DNA of 23,298 bases from an uncultured Novosphingobium sp. (GCA_946886365.1 CAMPIM010000058.1:1-23298); one strand, 5' to 3'; positions 7,742-15,790 are shown, numbered from the stretch's first letter. A program made the numbers and translations. The notes: generated by a model not told the origin, from the letters alone.

Positions 7742-8674
7742 ATGCTGAGCCGGACTGCCGAGAATCTTTACTGGATGGCGCGTTATATGGAGCGGGCGGA
7801 GGCTACGGCTCGTTTGCTTACCATGGGACAGCGCATGGCGATCCTGCCGGGGGCGCATCATCGCGACGAATGGCGGTCGGTCGTGCGGGCAGCTGGGGTC
7901 GATGGCCTATTTCCCGAAGGCATACAGGTGGCCGAGAGGGACGCCATATCCTATCTGATGCTGGACCTGGATAATTCCAGTTCCATCCGGTCCTGCCTGC
8001 TGAAGGCGCGTGCCAATGCCAAGTCGGCGCGCACGATGTTGACCCAGGACATGTGGGAGGCGCTGAACGAAGGGTGGCGCAAGCTGGACAGCTATGATGT
8101 GGGTGAAGCGCGGCAGTAGCTTCCGGCGCTGATCGATTGGGTGAAGACGCGGGTCATGACGTTCCGGGGCGCGGCACATTCCGGGCAGTTGCGCAATGAA
8201 GGGCATGACTTCCTGCGTGCCGGGTCGGCGCTAGAGCGGGCGCAGATGACGTTGCGGCTGCTGGACGTCAAATATTATGTGCTGCTGCCAGAAACCGAGG
8301 TGATCGGGGGCAACCGCGATCATTATCAGTGGACGTCGGTGCTCTACGCTCTGTCTGGAGCGCGGGCCTATCATCATGTCTATGGCGGCACTTATACGCC
8401 CTGGCAGATCACCGATTTCCTGATGCTGAACCGGCTTTTCCCGCGCAGTGTGGCCTATTGCTATGAACAGCTTGCCTATCGGCTCAATCGGCTGGCGGGT
8501 TGGCACAATGGGCGGGGCACGTGCCATGAGACGGTGCGGCAGATGGTGAACGATCTGGAACAGCTGGACAGCGGAGAGATTTTCCGCGTCGGTCTGCATG
8601 AAACCGTGCTGGGCGGATTGAAGATGACCAACCAATTGGGCGCGGAGATCGCCCAGACTTATCATTTCGGATGA
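7742..8674 (+). pseudogene. Alpha-E domain protein (DUF403) interrupted by an in-frame amber codon
   Basis: From ATG 7742, with AGGAGGTG nine bases upstream, the frame codes for a protein of family length (310 codons), but codon 126 is TAG (8117-8119). The first part begins MLSRTAENLYWMARYMERAE, the hallmark alpha-E start. After the stop the same frame continues without another stop, from LPALIDWVKTRV through RNEGHDFLRAGSALERA to TNQLGAEIAQTYHF, matching the second half of the family. Downstream translation from GTG 8141 is possible, but no good ribosome-binding site precedes it. Alpha-E proteins are helical proteins of unknown function that nearly always accompany this ATP-grasp and transglutaminase pair. 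A recent nonsense mutation, a sequencing error or two working half-proteins could each explain the stop. The absence of other damage points to a recent event or an error. Confidence 0.88.
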
Positions 8675-8690
8675 AGGAGCGCGGTACGCC

Positions 8691-9563
8691 TTGAAACTGC
8701 TGGTCCGCCATCAGACGACTTATCGTTATGCCGCGACGGCAGGCCGGGTGGCGATGCGCCTGAAGCTGATGCCGATCGACACGGTGTCGCAGAAGATACT
8801 CGAATGGCAGGTCAGCGTGAATGGCGAGCCGGTCGAAGGGTTCCGCCGCAACAGCTTTGGCGAGATGGAGGCTGTCTGGATACGGCATGACCGGCTGGAC
8901 AATGCGGTGGTCGTTGCCGAAGGGTTGGCGGAGACGAGCGAGACGAGCGGCGTTCTGGGCCATGGAAACGGTGGGGTGCCTTCGGTCTATTTTCTGCGGG
9001 AAACGCAGCTGACCCGGATTTCCGACGCCATTCGGAACATGGCGCTTTCCCTGCCGGATGGCGAGGGGACGCTGGCGCGGTTGCATGCCTTGTCGGCGGC
9101 GGTCAGCGACGCTGTGGCTTATCGGGGTGGAGTGACGTCTTCGGATACCACGGCGGCGGAGGCCTTCGCGTTGGGGGCGGGAGTTTGTCAGGACCATGCG
9201 CAGATATTCATTGCGGGCGCGCGCGCCCTCGGCATCCCGGCGCGATATGTGACGGGATATCTGCTGGCGGAGGGCGGCATTGCCCTGCATGAGACCCACG
9301 CCTGGGTTGAGGCGTGTGTACCGGATCTGGGCTGGGTCGGGTTCGATCCGTCGAACCGGGTCTGTGTGACGGAACGCTATCTGCGGCTGGCGTCGGGCCT
9401 GGATGCCAATGCGGCGGCGCCCATCCGGGGGTCCGTGACGGCGGCGGGCGATATCTGGATTGACGCGGACGTCCGGATCGCGCAGGCGGAGGATGGGGTG
9501 GAAGAAAGGCAGCTGCAACGGCAGCAACAGCAAAGCCTTCAGCCTGCCATCCCGCAGGGTTGA
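8691..9563 (+). CDS. Transglutaminase-like cysteine protease of the Anbu cluster
   Basis: The 290-residue product has the bacterial transglutaminase-like N-terminal domain (KLLVRHQTTYRYAATAGRVA, PIDTVSQKILEWQVSVNGEP). The papain-like core has a visible triad: Cys166 in GAGVCQDHAQ, His203 in HETHAWVEA and Asp219 in GFDPSNRVC. Members of this fold usually cut or transfer amide bonds; with the neighbouring ATP-grasp ligase it may process the same peptide bond. The start is TTG at 8691, 17 bases after the alpha-E stop, with AAGGAG at 8674-8679 and no nearer ATG that keeps the conserved N terminus. The C-terminal tail is unusual: eight glutamines in the last 17 residues. Anbu follows after 24 bases. 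Confidence 0.93.
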   Translation: MKLLVRHQTTYRYAATAGRVAMRLKLMPIDTVSQKILEWQVSVNGEPVEGFRRNSFGEMEAVWIRHDRLDNAVVVAEGLAETSETSGVLGHGNGGVPSVYFLRETQLTRISDAIRNMALSLPDGEGTLARLHALSAAVSDAVAYRGGVTSSDTTAAEAFALGAGVCQDHAQIFIAGARALGIPARYVTGYLLAEGGIALHETHAWVEACVPDLGWVGFDPSNRVCVTERYLRLASGLDANAAAPIRGSVTAAGDIWIDADVRIAQAEDGVEERQLQRQQQQSLQPAIPQG

Positions 9564-9587
9564 ACGGATATAGGAGCCCGATGGGCG

Positions 9588-10325
9588 ATGACCTATTGTG
9601 TGGCGGTGCGCGTGGACCAGGGATTGGTCATGCTGTCGGACACTCGCACCAATGCGGGGATGGACAATATCGCCCGCTTTCGGAAAAGCTTTACCTATAG
9701 CGTGCCGGGCGAACGGTCGCTGGTGCTCATGTGTTCGGGCAACCTGTCCATCACGCAGGGCGTCAAGACGATGCTGGGCCGCGCGATCAAGGATTCGCAG
9801 GTCGATCCGGACGTTGAAAGCATCCTGAATTGCGCGACGATGCACCGCGCGGCGCAACTGGTGGGGGATGCGATGTGCGAGATGCAGCATCATTATCGCA
9901 GCACCATCGAGATGCAGGGATCGGGTGCGGACGCGTCGATCCTGCTCGCGGGGGAACGGCGGGGGGGGAAGCCGCGCCTTTACCTTATCTATTCGGCGGG
10001 CAACTTCATCGAGGCGACGGAGGACACGCCGTTCTTCCAGATTGGCGAGCATAAATATGGCAAGCCGATCCTAGACCGGATCATCAAGCGCGAGACGAGT
10101 CTGGAGGACGCGACAAAGGCGGTGCTGGTGTCGATGGATTCGACGTTGCGATCGAACCTGTCGGTCGGCATGCCGCTGGACCTGACCGTGATCGAGCGCG
10201 GCCAGTTCGATTTCCGTGTCCGCACCCGTATCGAGGCCGATAACGAGGAATTTCAGCTGCTTTCGCTCAGCTGGTCGGCGGCGCTGCGCAAGGGGTTTGA
10301 GGACCTGCCCAACGTCATTGACTGA
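9588..10325 (+). CDS. anbu: Anbu-type proteasome-like peptidase (Ntn hydrolase)
   Basis: The 245-residue product is a member of the proteasome beta/HslV superfamily, Anbu (ancestral beta subunit, also called bacterial proteasome homologue) branch. The start is MTYCVAVRVDQGLVMLSDTR. Removing Met leaves Thr1 as catalytic nucleophile; Asp17 (in LSDTRTNAG) and Lys32 (in RFRKSF) supply the other expected active-site residues. GSGADASILLAGE and LYLIYSAGNFIEATEDTPFFQIGEHKYGK blocks are typical of Anbu rather than HslV, and no HslU-like ATPase lies nearby. Family members form open helical or ring assemblies, and their natural substrate is unsettled. ATG at 9588 is chosen because it exposes Thr directly; ATG at 9581 is out of frame. 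TAGGAG lies 11 bases upstream. It is the last gene of the four-gene cluster. Confidence 0.92.
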   Translation: MTYCVAVRVDQGLVMLSDTRTNAGMDNIARFRKSFTYSVPGERSLVLMCSGNLSITQGVKTMLGRAIKDSQVDPDVESILNCATMHRAAQLVGDAMCEMQHHYRSTIEMQGSGADASILLAGERRGGKPRLYLIYSAGNFIEATEDTPFFQIGEHKYGKPILDRIIKRETSLEDATKAVLVSMDSTLRSNLSVGMPLDLTVIERGQFDFRVRTRIEADNEEFQLLSLSWSAALRKGFEDLPNVID

Positions 10326-10453
10326 CGGTTGGAGTGGCAGGGGAGGCGTAGCTTGCCCGCGCCCAAGCAATTCCATGCGATAGTCAGGCTTGCGCGCCCG
10401 GCGCTGCTGCCTATTTCATCCCGACAAACGAATCCAAAGAGCTGGGGAATTTG

Positions 10454-11416
10454 ATGACCGCTACCCATTCCACTCGCATGCTGATCCTCGGTTCGGGGCC
10501 GGCTGGCCTGTCCGCAGCCATATATGGCGCGCGCGCGGGGCTGGCGCCGATCGTGGTGCAGGGCATGCAGCCGGGCGGGCAGCTGACCATCACGACCGAC
10601 GTCGAGAATTATCCGGGCTTTCGCGACGTGATTCAGGGGCCGTGGCTGATGGAGCAGATGCAGGCGCAGGCCGAGCATGTCGGCGCGCAGATGATGTATG
10701 ATCAGATCGTCGATGTCGATTTGTCGGAGCGGCCCTTTCGCCTGACGGGCGACAGCGGGACGCGCTATTTTGCCGACTCTCTGGTGATCGCGACGGGCGC
10801 GCAGGCGAAATGGCTGGGTACGGAAGGCGAGCAGCTGTTGCAGGGCAAGGGCGTTTCCGCCTGTGCAACCTGCGATGGCTTTTTCTATCGCGGCAAGAAG
10901 GTGGTGGTGATCGGCGGGGGTAACACCGCTGTCGAGGAGGCGCTGTACCTCACCAACCATAGCCATGACGTCACGCTGATCCATCGCCGTGATTCGCTGC
11001 GGGCGGAGAAGATCTTGCAGCAGCGGCTGTTCGCGCATCCGAACATCAAGGTGCTGTGGAACCAGAAGATCGAGCGGTTTGTGGGTGGCGGCAATCCGGA
11101 AGGGCTGGTGGGCGTCGATCTGGTCGATACGGTGACGGGCAAGGCTTCGCATATCGAGACTGATGGGGCGTTCGTGGCGATCGGGCATCAGCCTGCCACC
11201 GAGCTGTTCGCGGGCAAGCTGCCGATGGATGAGGGCTATTTGATCGTGGAACCGGGTACGACGCGGACCTCTGTTCCGGGGGTGTTCGCGGCGGGTGACG
11301 TCAGCGACAAGATTTACCGGCAGGCGGTGACGGCGGCGGGTATGGGCTGCATGGCGGCGCTGGACGTGGAGAAGTTCCTGGCCGAGGCGGATTTCGAGGC
11401 GATGGCGGCTGAGTGA
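10454..11416 (+). CDS. trxB: Thioredoxin reductase
   Basis: The 320-residue cytoplasmic flavoenzyme reduces thioredoxin with NADPH. Visible motifs are the FAD site ILGSGPAGLSAAIYGARAG at residues about 11-30, the redox pair Cys137-Ala-Thr-Cys140 in SACATCDGFF, the NADPH motif VVIGGGNTAVEEAL, and the C-terminal FAD motif GVFAAGDVSDKIYRQAVTAAG. Length and order are standard for the low-molecular-weight type. The frame allows TTG at 10451, but ATG at 10454 is preferred, with GGGGA seven bases upstream. The 128-base gap after Anbu contains a weak promoter-like pair (TTGCGC 10390-10395, TATTTC 10412-10417, 16-base spacer), so trxB is probably transcribed separately. It converges on the minus-strand acyl carrier gene. 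Confidence 0.96.
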   Translation: MTATHSTRMLILGSGPAGLSAAIYGARAGLAPIVVQGMQPGGQLTITTDVENYPGFRDVIQGPWLMEQMQAQAEHVGAQMMYDQIVDVDLSERPFRLTGDSGTRYFADSLVIATGAQAKWLGTEGEQLLQGKGVSACATCDGFFYRGKKVVVIGGGNTAVEEALYLTNHSHDVTLIHRRDSLRAEKILQQRLFAHPNIKVLWNQKIERFVGGGNPEGLVGVDLVDTVTGKASHIETDGAFVAIGHQPATELFAGKLPMDEGYLIVEPGTTRTSVPGVFAAGDVSDKIYRQAVTAAGMGCMAALDVEKFLAEADFEAMAAE

Positions 11417-11471
11417 GGCGTGTGGGCGGGGTGCGCGTTGCTCACCTTGCCTCCGGAGAACTGGCTATCTT

Positions 11472-11550
11472 CCGTTCGCCCTGAGCTTGTCGAAGGGCTT
11501 TACTGTTCTTCAAAGAAAGAAAAGGGCTTCGACAAGCTCAGCCCGAACGG
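11472..11550. repeat. Palindromic repeat, family B (complete inverted pair)
   Basis: Arms at 11472-11501 and 11521-11550 match as inverted copies at 26 of 30 positions and flank 19 bases rich in A and T. It fills the gap between the converging trxB and acyl carrier genes, where it may serve as a two-way terminator. The loop and right arm closely match the segment at 15-56, showing that the loop is part of the repeated unit. Confidence 0.82.
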
Positions 11551-11577
11551 ATGTTGGTTGTTTGAGCGGAGGGCTTT

Positions 11578-11826
11578 TCAGGCTTCTAGCTTCGTCTGCG
11601 CGAAGGCAACCAGCGTGCCGAAGGTCTCGAAGGTTTCGCCGTCGATGTCATCATCCTCGATCAGGATGTCGAGCCGATCTTCCATCTCCGTCAGCAGCGT
11701 GGCGACGGCCATGGAGTCCAGTTCAGGCAGAGCGCCGAACAGGGGCGTCTCGGCGTCGAAGGCATCGACGCGTTCCTGCGACAGGGCCAGCACATCGCGA
11801 AGCAGATCGCGCATCGCGTTTGACAT
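11578..11826 (-). CDS. Small acyl carrier protein of the XrtA locus
   Basis: The 82-residue acidic product has the four-helix carrier pattern, with Ser38 in LPELDSMAVATLLTEMEDR as the predicted attachment point for 4'-phosphopantetheine. It would hold an acyl or aminoacyl group as a thioester in the cytoplasm. The neighbouring AMP-forming ligase, PLP decarboxylase and acyltransferase suggest it shuttles the group those enzymes make. ATG at 11826 gives the normal carrier length, with GGACAAG about seven bases upstream. In-frame ATGs at 11850 and 11868 would add eight or fourteen residues and have no better ribosome-binding site. It lies 71 bases after the acyltransferase gene on the same strand, likely in one operon. 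Confidence 0.85.
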   Translation of the reverse strand: MSNAMRDLLRDVLALSQERVDAFDAETPLFGALPELDSMAVATLLTEMEDRLDILIEDDDIDGETFETFGTLVAFAQTKLEA

Positions 11827-11897
11827 GTCGCTTGTCCGGTCGACCGGCATAGAGGTTTTCGCCCGCATGATGGGGGGCTTACCTAATCGTTCCGCCT

Positions 11898-12905
11898 TCA
11901 GCCCACAAGGGCGGAAATCGCGGTTCGCGCGGCGGGAATCCATGTCGAGGCAAATCGTGGATTGAAGAAGTCGAGACGGTGGAGCGTTTGCCGCTGCTCC
12001 ATCCATTCCGCCTTGTAGGGATTGTCGCCGGTGCCATAGTCGATCACGCTGACCTTGTCGGTGTCTATGGCATGGGCGAACATCGCGTGGCTGAGCAACG
12101 TGCCTGGAGAAGCGCCGTCGAAAGCGCGATCATGTGCGAGCTTGTGGATGAGGGCGACGTCATTTTCGACGGTCCAAAGCTGGGTCGCCACTGGCTGGCC
12201 GTTGAGGCGCGCGAAGCCGAGCCGTAGGGTTCCGGCGGCACCCTCACGTTCGGCCAGGGCGCGCAGGAAGGAGAGGCCGGGCTCGGGCTGCTTCCAACTG
12301 CTCGCATGTACCGTCACATAGTCGTGCCACAGCGCGTCATCGACCTGATCGCGAATCTCGATGGTGAAACGGCTGGATCGGGCCTTGCGCTGGACCTGAT
12401 TGCGCAGGCGGCTTGGCCGATCCGCCCAATAAGCGGCGAAGTCACGGCCGTGCAGGGCGAGCATATGGCGTCCACCCATGGGCCGGCGTACGCCGAACCA
12501 GCCGCTACGCCGGAAGGCATCGAGGAGCATTTCCGCCGTATCGCCTACCGGATAAAAGTCGATGTGGCGGCCGGTCTTGAATAGTTCGGCGGCGAGTATC
12601 TCTGCCAGCCGGTGACGCATCGGTTCATCAGGATCGCCGAGATATATGGGCGACCAGGCGAAGCTGTACCAGTTGGCAAGCGCGCTCTGCCGTTCGGGAG
12701 AGGGCGACAGCAGGAATAGCCATGCTTCGACCTGCCCCTCGATCGCCTGAAGGACGCGGATCGGCTGATGAGCGAAGCAATGTTCGTGCAGCGATTCGAA
12801 CCAGTCGATGCGGTCGAACAGGGAAGGTGTCGAGGCGCGATCCATCCGTCCGCCCAGCGCCTGCCATGCATCTGCGATCGTGCTGTATTCCCTTGTGACC
12901 AGCAA
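11898..12905 (-). CDS. GNAT/FemAB-like acyltransferase of the XrtA locus
   Basis: The 335-residue product has an N-terminal region with WFESLHEHCF and LFLLSPSPERQ, and a C-terminal acetyltransferase domain of the BioF2-like GNAT type. In that domain RNQVQRKARSS is followed by SWKQPEPGLSFLRALAE, GFARLNGQPVATQLW, and SVIDYGTGDNPYKAEWME. It is predicted to transfer an acyl or aminoacyl group from a CoA or carrier donor to an amine, and the carrier protein gene follows it directly. Start: the frame stays open far upstream, but the only start with a proper site is TTG at 12905, eight bases after GGGGAG (12914-12919). It is divergent from the ligase, about 50 bases away. The substrate cannot be deduced. 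Confidence 0.82.
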   Translation of the reverse strand: MLVTREYSTIADAWQALGGRMDRASTPSLFDRIDWFESLHEHCFAHQPIRVLQAIEGQVEAWLFLLSPSPERQSALANWYSFAWSPIYLGDPDEPMRHRLAEILAAELFKTGRHIDFYPVGDTAEMLLDAFRRSGWFGVRRPMGGRHMLALHGRDFAAYWADRPSRLRNQVQRKARSSRFTIEIRDQVDDALWHDYVTVHASSWKQPEPGLSFLRALAEREGAAGTLRLGFARLNGQPVATQLWTVENDVALIHKLAHDRAFDGASPGTLLSHAMFAHAIDTDKVSVIDYGTGDNPYKAEWMEQRQTLHRLDFFNPRFASTWIPAARTAISALVG

Positions 12906-12913
12906 ATCATTAT

Positions 12914-12919
12914 CTCCCC
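12914..12919 (-). promoter_or_regulatory. Ribosome-binding site that decides the TTG start of the acyltransferase
   Basis: On the minus strand GGGGAG is followed after eight bases by TTG at 12905, in the acyltransferase frame. Neither ATG nor GTG lies nearby in frame, so this site supports a TTG start. Confidence 0.6.
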
Positions 12920-12955
12920 GGCACTGTCCCCATGCCTTAGGTGAAAAGTCTGGAA

Positions 12956-14488
12956 ATGGAGTTAAGCAGCGCTGCCCTGATTGATGGTGAGGAAGTCCGG
13001 CCGATCGACCACCTGTTGTTACGGGGTGAGTCGGCGCGTCCGGCGCTGGATGGCCGGTCGGGATCGCAGGATTATGCCGAACTGGAGACGACGCTGGGTC
13101 GGCTGGCGGGGTGGCTGGCGGGATTTGGGCTGGAAAAGGGTGCGCGGGTTGCAAGTTGGATTGCCAAGGGGCCGGTCGCGGCGCTGATGCCATTGGCGGC
13201 CCCGCGCGCGGGACTGGTGCATGTGCCGGTCAATCCGCTGCTGAAGCATGCGCAGGTCGCGCATATCGTCGCCGATAGTGGCGCGCTGTTGCTGATCGGT
13301 ACTGCGGCGCGGCTCGATACATTGAAGTCCGATGATGTGCCGGGCGACTGCCGTTTGTTGCGGGAGGAGGATGCTGCGGCGGCCATGAGCGGTGGGGATG
13401 GAATGCCGCCCTCCGAGGCCGGGCCGCATGATCTGGCGGCGATCCTCTATACCAGCGGTTCGACCGGGCGGCCCAAGGGGGTGATGCTCAGCCACGCCAA
13501 TCTATGGCTCGGCGCGGCGAGTGTGGCGCGTTATCTGGGCCTCAGTGCCGAGGACAGGACCTTGTGCGTGCTGCCCTTCAGTTTCGATTATGGGCAGAAT
13601 CAGTTGTTTTCGACCTGGTATGCGGGCGGGTGCGTCTATCCGCTCGACTATCTGACGGCGCGTGACGTCATGAAGTCGGTGGACAAGCGTGACATCACGA
13701 CATTGGCCGGGGTGCCGCCGCTTTGGGTGCAGTTGACCGAGCTTGAGTGGAAGCCGGAAGTGGCGGGGAAGCTGAAGCGACTGACGAATAGTGGTGGCGC
13801 GCTCACCCGGCCGTTGGTGGCTAAATTGCGCGGCCTTTTTCCCGAGGCCGACCTTTATCCCATGTATGGGCTGACGGAGGCTTTTCGGTCGACCTATCTG
13901 CCGCCAGCCTTGGTGGACAGCTATCCAGACTCGATGGGGTCGGCGATACCGCATGCGGAGATATTGGTTGTGCGGCCCGACGGCAGCCTGACGGACGATG
14001 ATGAAGCGGGTGAGCTGGTTCATTGCGGGCCGCTTGTAGCGCAAGGCTATTGGCGGGATGAGGTACGTACGGCAGAGCGGTTCAAGCCTGCGCCGCCGTC
14101 CTCTCGCTATGGCGGCATGGCAGTCTGGTCGGGGGATAGCGTCAGGCGGGATGCGCGAGGGCTGCTCTATTTCGTTGGACGTGATGACGCGATGATCAAA
14201 TCCGCGGGCAATCGCATCAGTCCGACGGAGATTGAGGAAGCGGCGGTGGCGGTGCCTGGGGTGGCGGAGGCCGTCGCGCTGGGTATCAAGGATCAACGGT
14301 TGGGGCAGGCGGTGCTGCTGCTCATCCGCTCGGCCGACGCTGATGCCGAGGCGACGGTCGAAGCGAGGTTGAAGACCGAATTGCCGAACTTCATGCAGCC
14401 CCGGACGATTATCAGGCTGGCGGATTTCCCTCGGACGCCTAATGGCAAGATCGACCGAGTGGCACTGGCCAAGGAATATGACAGATGA
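12956..14488 (+). CDS. AMP-forming acyl-CoA ligase, exosortase A system-associated
   Basis: The product of about 510 residues has the ANL adenylation motifs in order: YTSGSTGRPKGVMLSHANLW (ATP binding), MYGLTEAFRSTYLPP, WSGDSVRRDARGLLYFVGRDD, IKSAGNRISPTEIEEAA, and the catalytic Lys in RTPNGKIDR near the end. It activates a carboxylic acid as an acyl-adenylate and passes it to CoA or a carrier thiol. Length, motif spacing and position next to the PLP decarboxylase fit the exosortase A-associated ligase family (TIGR03098). The frame could also start at GTG 12941; ATG 12956 is preferred only because it is ATG, and neither has a strong ribosome-binding site. Its stop overlaps the decarboxylase start by four bases (ATGA). 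Confidence 0.92.
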   Translation: MELSSAALIDGEEVRPIDHLLLRGESARPALDGRSGSQDYAELETTLGRLAGWLAGFGLEKGARVASWIAKGPVAALMPLAAPRAGLVHVPVNPLLKHAQVAHIVADSGALLLIGTAARLDTLKSDDVPGDCRLLREEDAAAAMSGGDGMPPSEAGPHDLAAILYTSGSTGRPKGVMLSHANLWLGAASVARYLGLSAEDRTLCVLPFSFDYGQNQLFSTWYAGGCVYPLDYLTARDVMKSVDKRDITTLAGVPPLWVQLTELEWKPEVAGKLKRLTNSGGALTRPLVAKLRGLFPEADLYPMYGLTEAFRSTYLPPALVDSYPDSMGSAIPHAEILVVRPDGSLTDDDEAGELVHCGPLVAQGYWRDEVRTAERFKPAPPSSRYGGMAVWSGDSVRRDARGLLYFVGRDDAMIKSAGNRISPTEIEEAAVAVPGVAEAVALGIKDQRLGQAVLLLIRSADADAEATVEARLKTELPNFMQPRTIIRLADFPRTPNGKIDRVALAKEYDR

Positions 14489-15717
14489 AGCCGATGGGAC
14501 CTATTCCGCCCTTCTTCGAGGGTGAGGAAGGCATGCTGCTGATCGGCGGATGCGGCGCGGCGAGTCTGGTGGATGAGGCGGGGGATACGCCGCTGTTCGT
14601 CTATGACATGGGCGTGGTCGAGCGGCAGGTGCGCGATTTGCGGGAGGCTATGCCGCCGCGGCTGTCGATCCATTATGCGGTGAAGGCGAACCCCTATCCG
14701 GCGCTTCTGGAACGCATGGCGCGGTTAGTTGACGGCTTCGACGTTGCTTCGGGCGGGGAACTGGCGCGAGCGCTGCAAGCGGGGATGGATGCCGCGCATG
14801 TGAGCTTTGCCGGGCCGGGCAAGCGTGATGACGAACTCGCCGCCGCGATCGACGCGGGTGTGACGCTGAACCTGGAGTCGGAGGGTGAGGCACGGCGTGC
14901 GCTTGCCATCGCCGAGAAGCGGGGGCGGACACCCCGGCTCGCGATCCGGGTCAATCCGGATTTTGACCTGAAAGGGTCGGGTATGCGCATGGGCGGCGGG
15001 GCTAAGCCCTTTGGTGTCGATGCGGATCGGGCGGCGGGGCTTGCCCGATTGCTGATCGACGCGGGGGCTGATTGGCGCGGCTGGCATATTTTTGCGGGAT
15101 CGCAGGCGCTGGATGCGGAGGCGCTGATCGACACGCAGGCGGCAACAGTGGGATTGGCGGCGCGGCTTTCTGACGCCGTGGGAGCCACACCGCCGCTCGT
15201 CAATCTGGGTGGGGGATTTGGTATTCCCTATTTCCCCGGCGATCAGCGGTTGGACATCGCGCCGATAGGGGAGGCGCTGGGCCGGACGCTCCATGCGCGC
15301 GCTGACATATTGGCGGAGAGCGAGTTTGCGATGGAGCTTGGCCGCTGGTTGGTAGGCGAGGCGGGCGTCTACCTGACGCGTGTGGTCGATGTGAAGCAGA
15401 GTCAGGGCGAGACGTTCGTCGTGGTTGATGGAGGGCTTCACCATCAATTGGCGGCGAGCGGGAATTTCGGCACGGTGGTGCGGCGCAACTATCCGATGGC
15501 GGTGGCGAACCGTTATGGCGCGCCGCCTGCGAAGGAGGCCGTCACGGTCGTGGGGTGTCTTTGCACGCCGATCGACAAGCTGGGCGACAAGGTTGCTTTG
15601 CCGCCGGTGGTGGAAGGGGACCTGATCGCGATCTTCGCGGCGGGGGCCTATGGCGCTTCGGCGAGCCCTTCCGCCTTTTTGGGGCACCCGCCTGCGCTCG
15701 AACTATTACTTGGCTGA
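14485..15717 (+). CDS. PLP-dependent decarboxylase, exosortase A system-associated
   Basis: The 410-residue product is a fold-III alanine-racemase-like decarboxylase, related to diaminopimelate and ornithine/arginine decarboxylases. Lys67 in IHYAVKANPYP is the predicted pyridoxal-phosphate anchor. NLGGGFGIPYFPGD and MELGRWLVGEAGVYLTRV supply phosphate-binding and dimer features, and CTPIDKLGD carries the conserved Cys-x-x-x-Asp. It should release carbon dioxide from an amino acid to give an amine. Joined to the ligase by an ATGA overlap, it belongs to the exosortase A-associated family (TIGR03099). The product is probably a building block or modifying group for the polysaccharide, which is inference. 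The substrate cannot be read from sequence. Confidence 0.93.
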   Translation: MKPMGPIPPFFEGEEGMLLIGGCGAASLVDEAGDTPLFVYDMGVVERQVRDLREAMPPRLSIHYAVKANPYPALLERMARLVDGFDVASGGELARALQAGMDAAHVSFAGPGKRDDELAAAIDAGVTLNLESEGEARRALAIAEKRGRTPRLAIRVNPDFDLKGSGMRMGGGAKPFGVDADRAAGLARLLIDAGADWRGWHIFAGSQALDAEALIDTQAATVGLAARLSDAVGATPPLVNLGGGFGIPYFPGDQRLDIAPIGEALGRTLHARADILAESEFAMELGRWLVGEAGVYLTRVVDVKQSQGETFVVVDGGLHHQLAASGNFGTVVRRNYPMAVANRYGAPPAKEAVTVVGCLCTPIDKLGDKVALPPVVEGDLIAIFAAGAYGASASPSAFLGHPPALELLLG

Positions 15718-15790
15718 TATACCAATAGTTTGACGCCTAACCGTATCTTTACCCTTTAGCGGCAAGAAGAGGCCCAAAGCCCATCGCTTT

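Noticed and set aside
6034..7743. Long minus-strand open frame (569 codons) opposite the ATP-grasp gene
   Set aside because: It is a shadow frame of GC-rich coding DNA: the translation is rich in Arg, His, Pro and Asp, shows no family motif, and it mirrors a clearly conserved plus-strand gene.
8117..8119. Amber codon read as pyrrolysine or another programmed recoding
   Set aside because: No pyl genes or recoding structure are visible, and such recoding is not known for this protein family. A nonsense mutation or sequence error is simpler.
8484..10052. Long minus-strand open frame (522 codons) opposite the transglutaminase and Anbu genes
   Set aside because: It has an Arg- and His-rich composition with no recognisable domain, and it spans two well-supported plus-strand genes and the gap between them.
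10390..10417. Promoter for trxB (TTGCGC-16-TATTTC)
   Set aside because: Both boxes are weak and the region is short, so it is mentioned under trxB but not listed as a feature.
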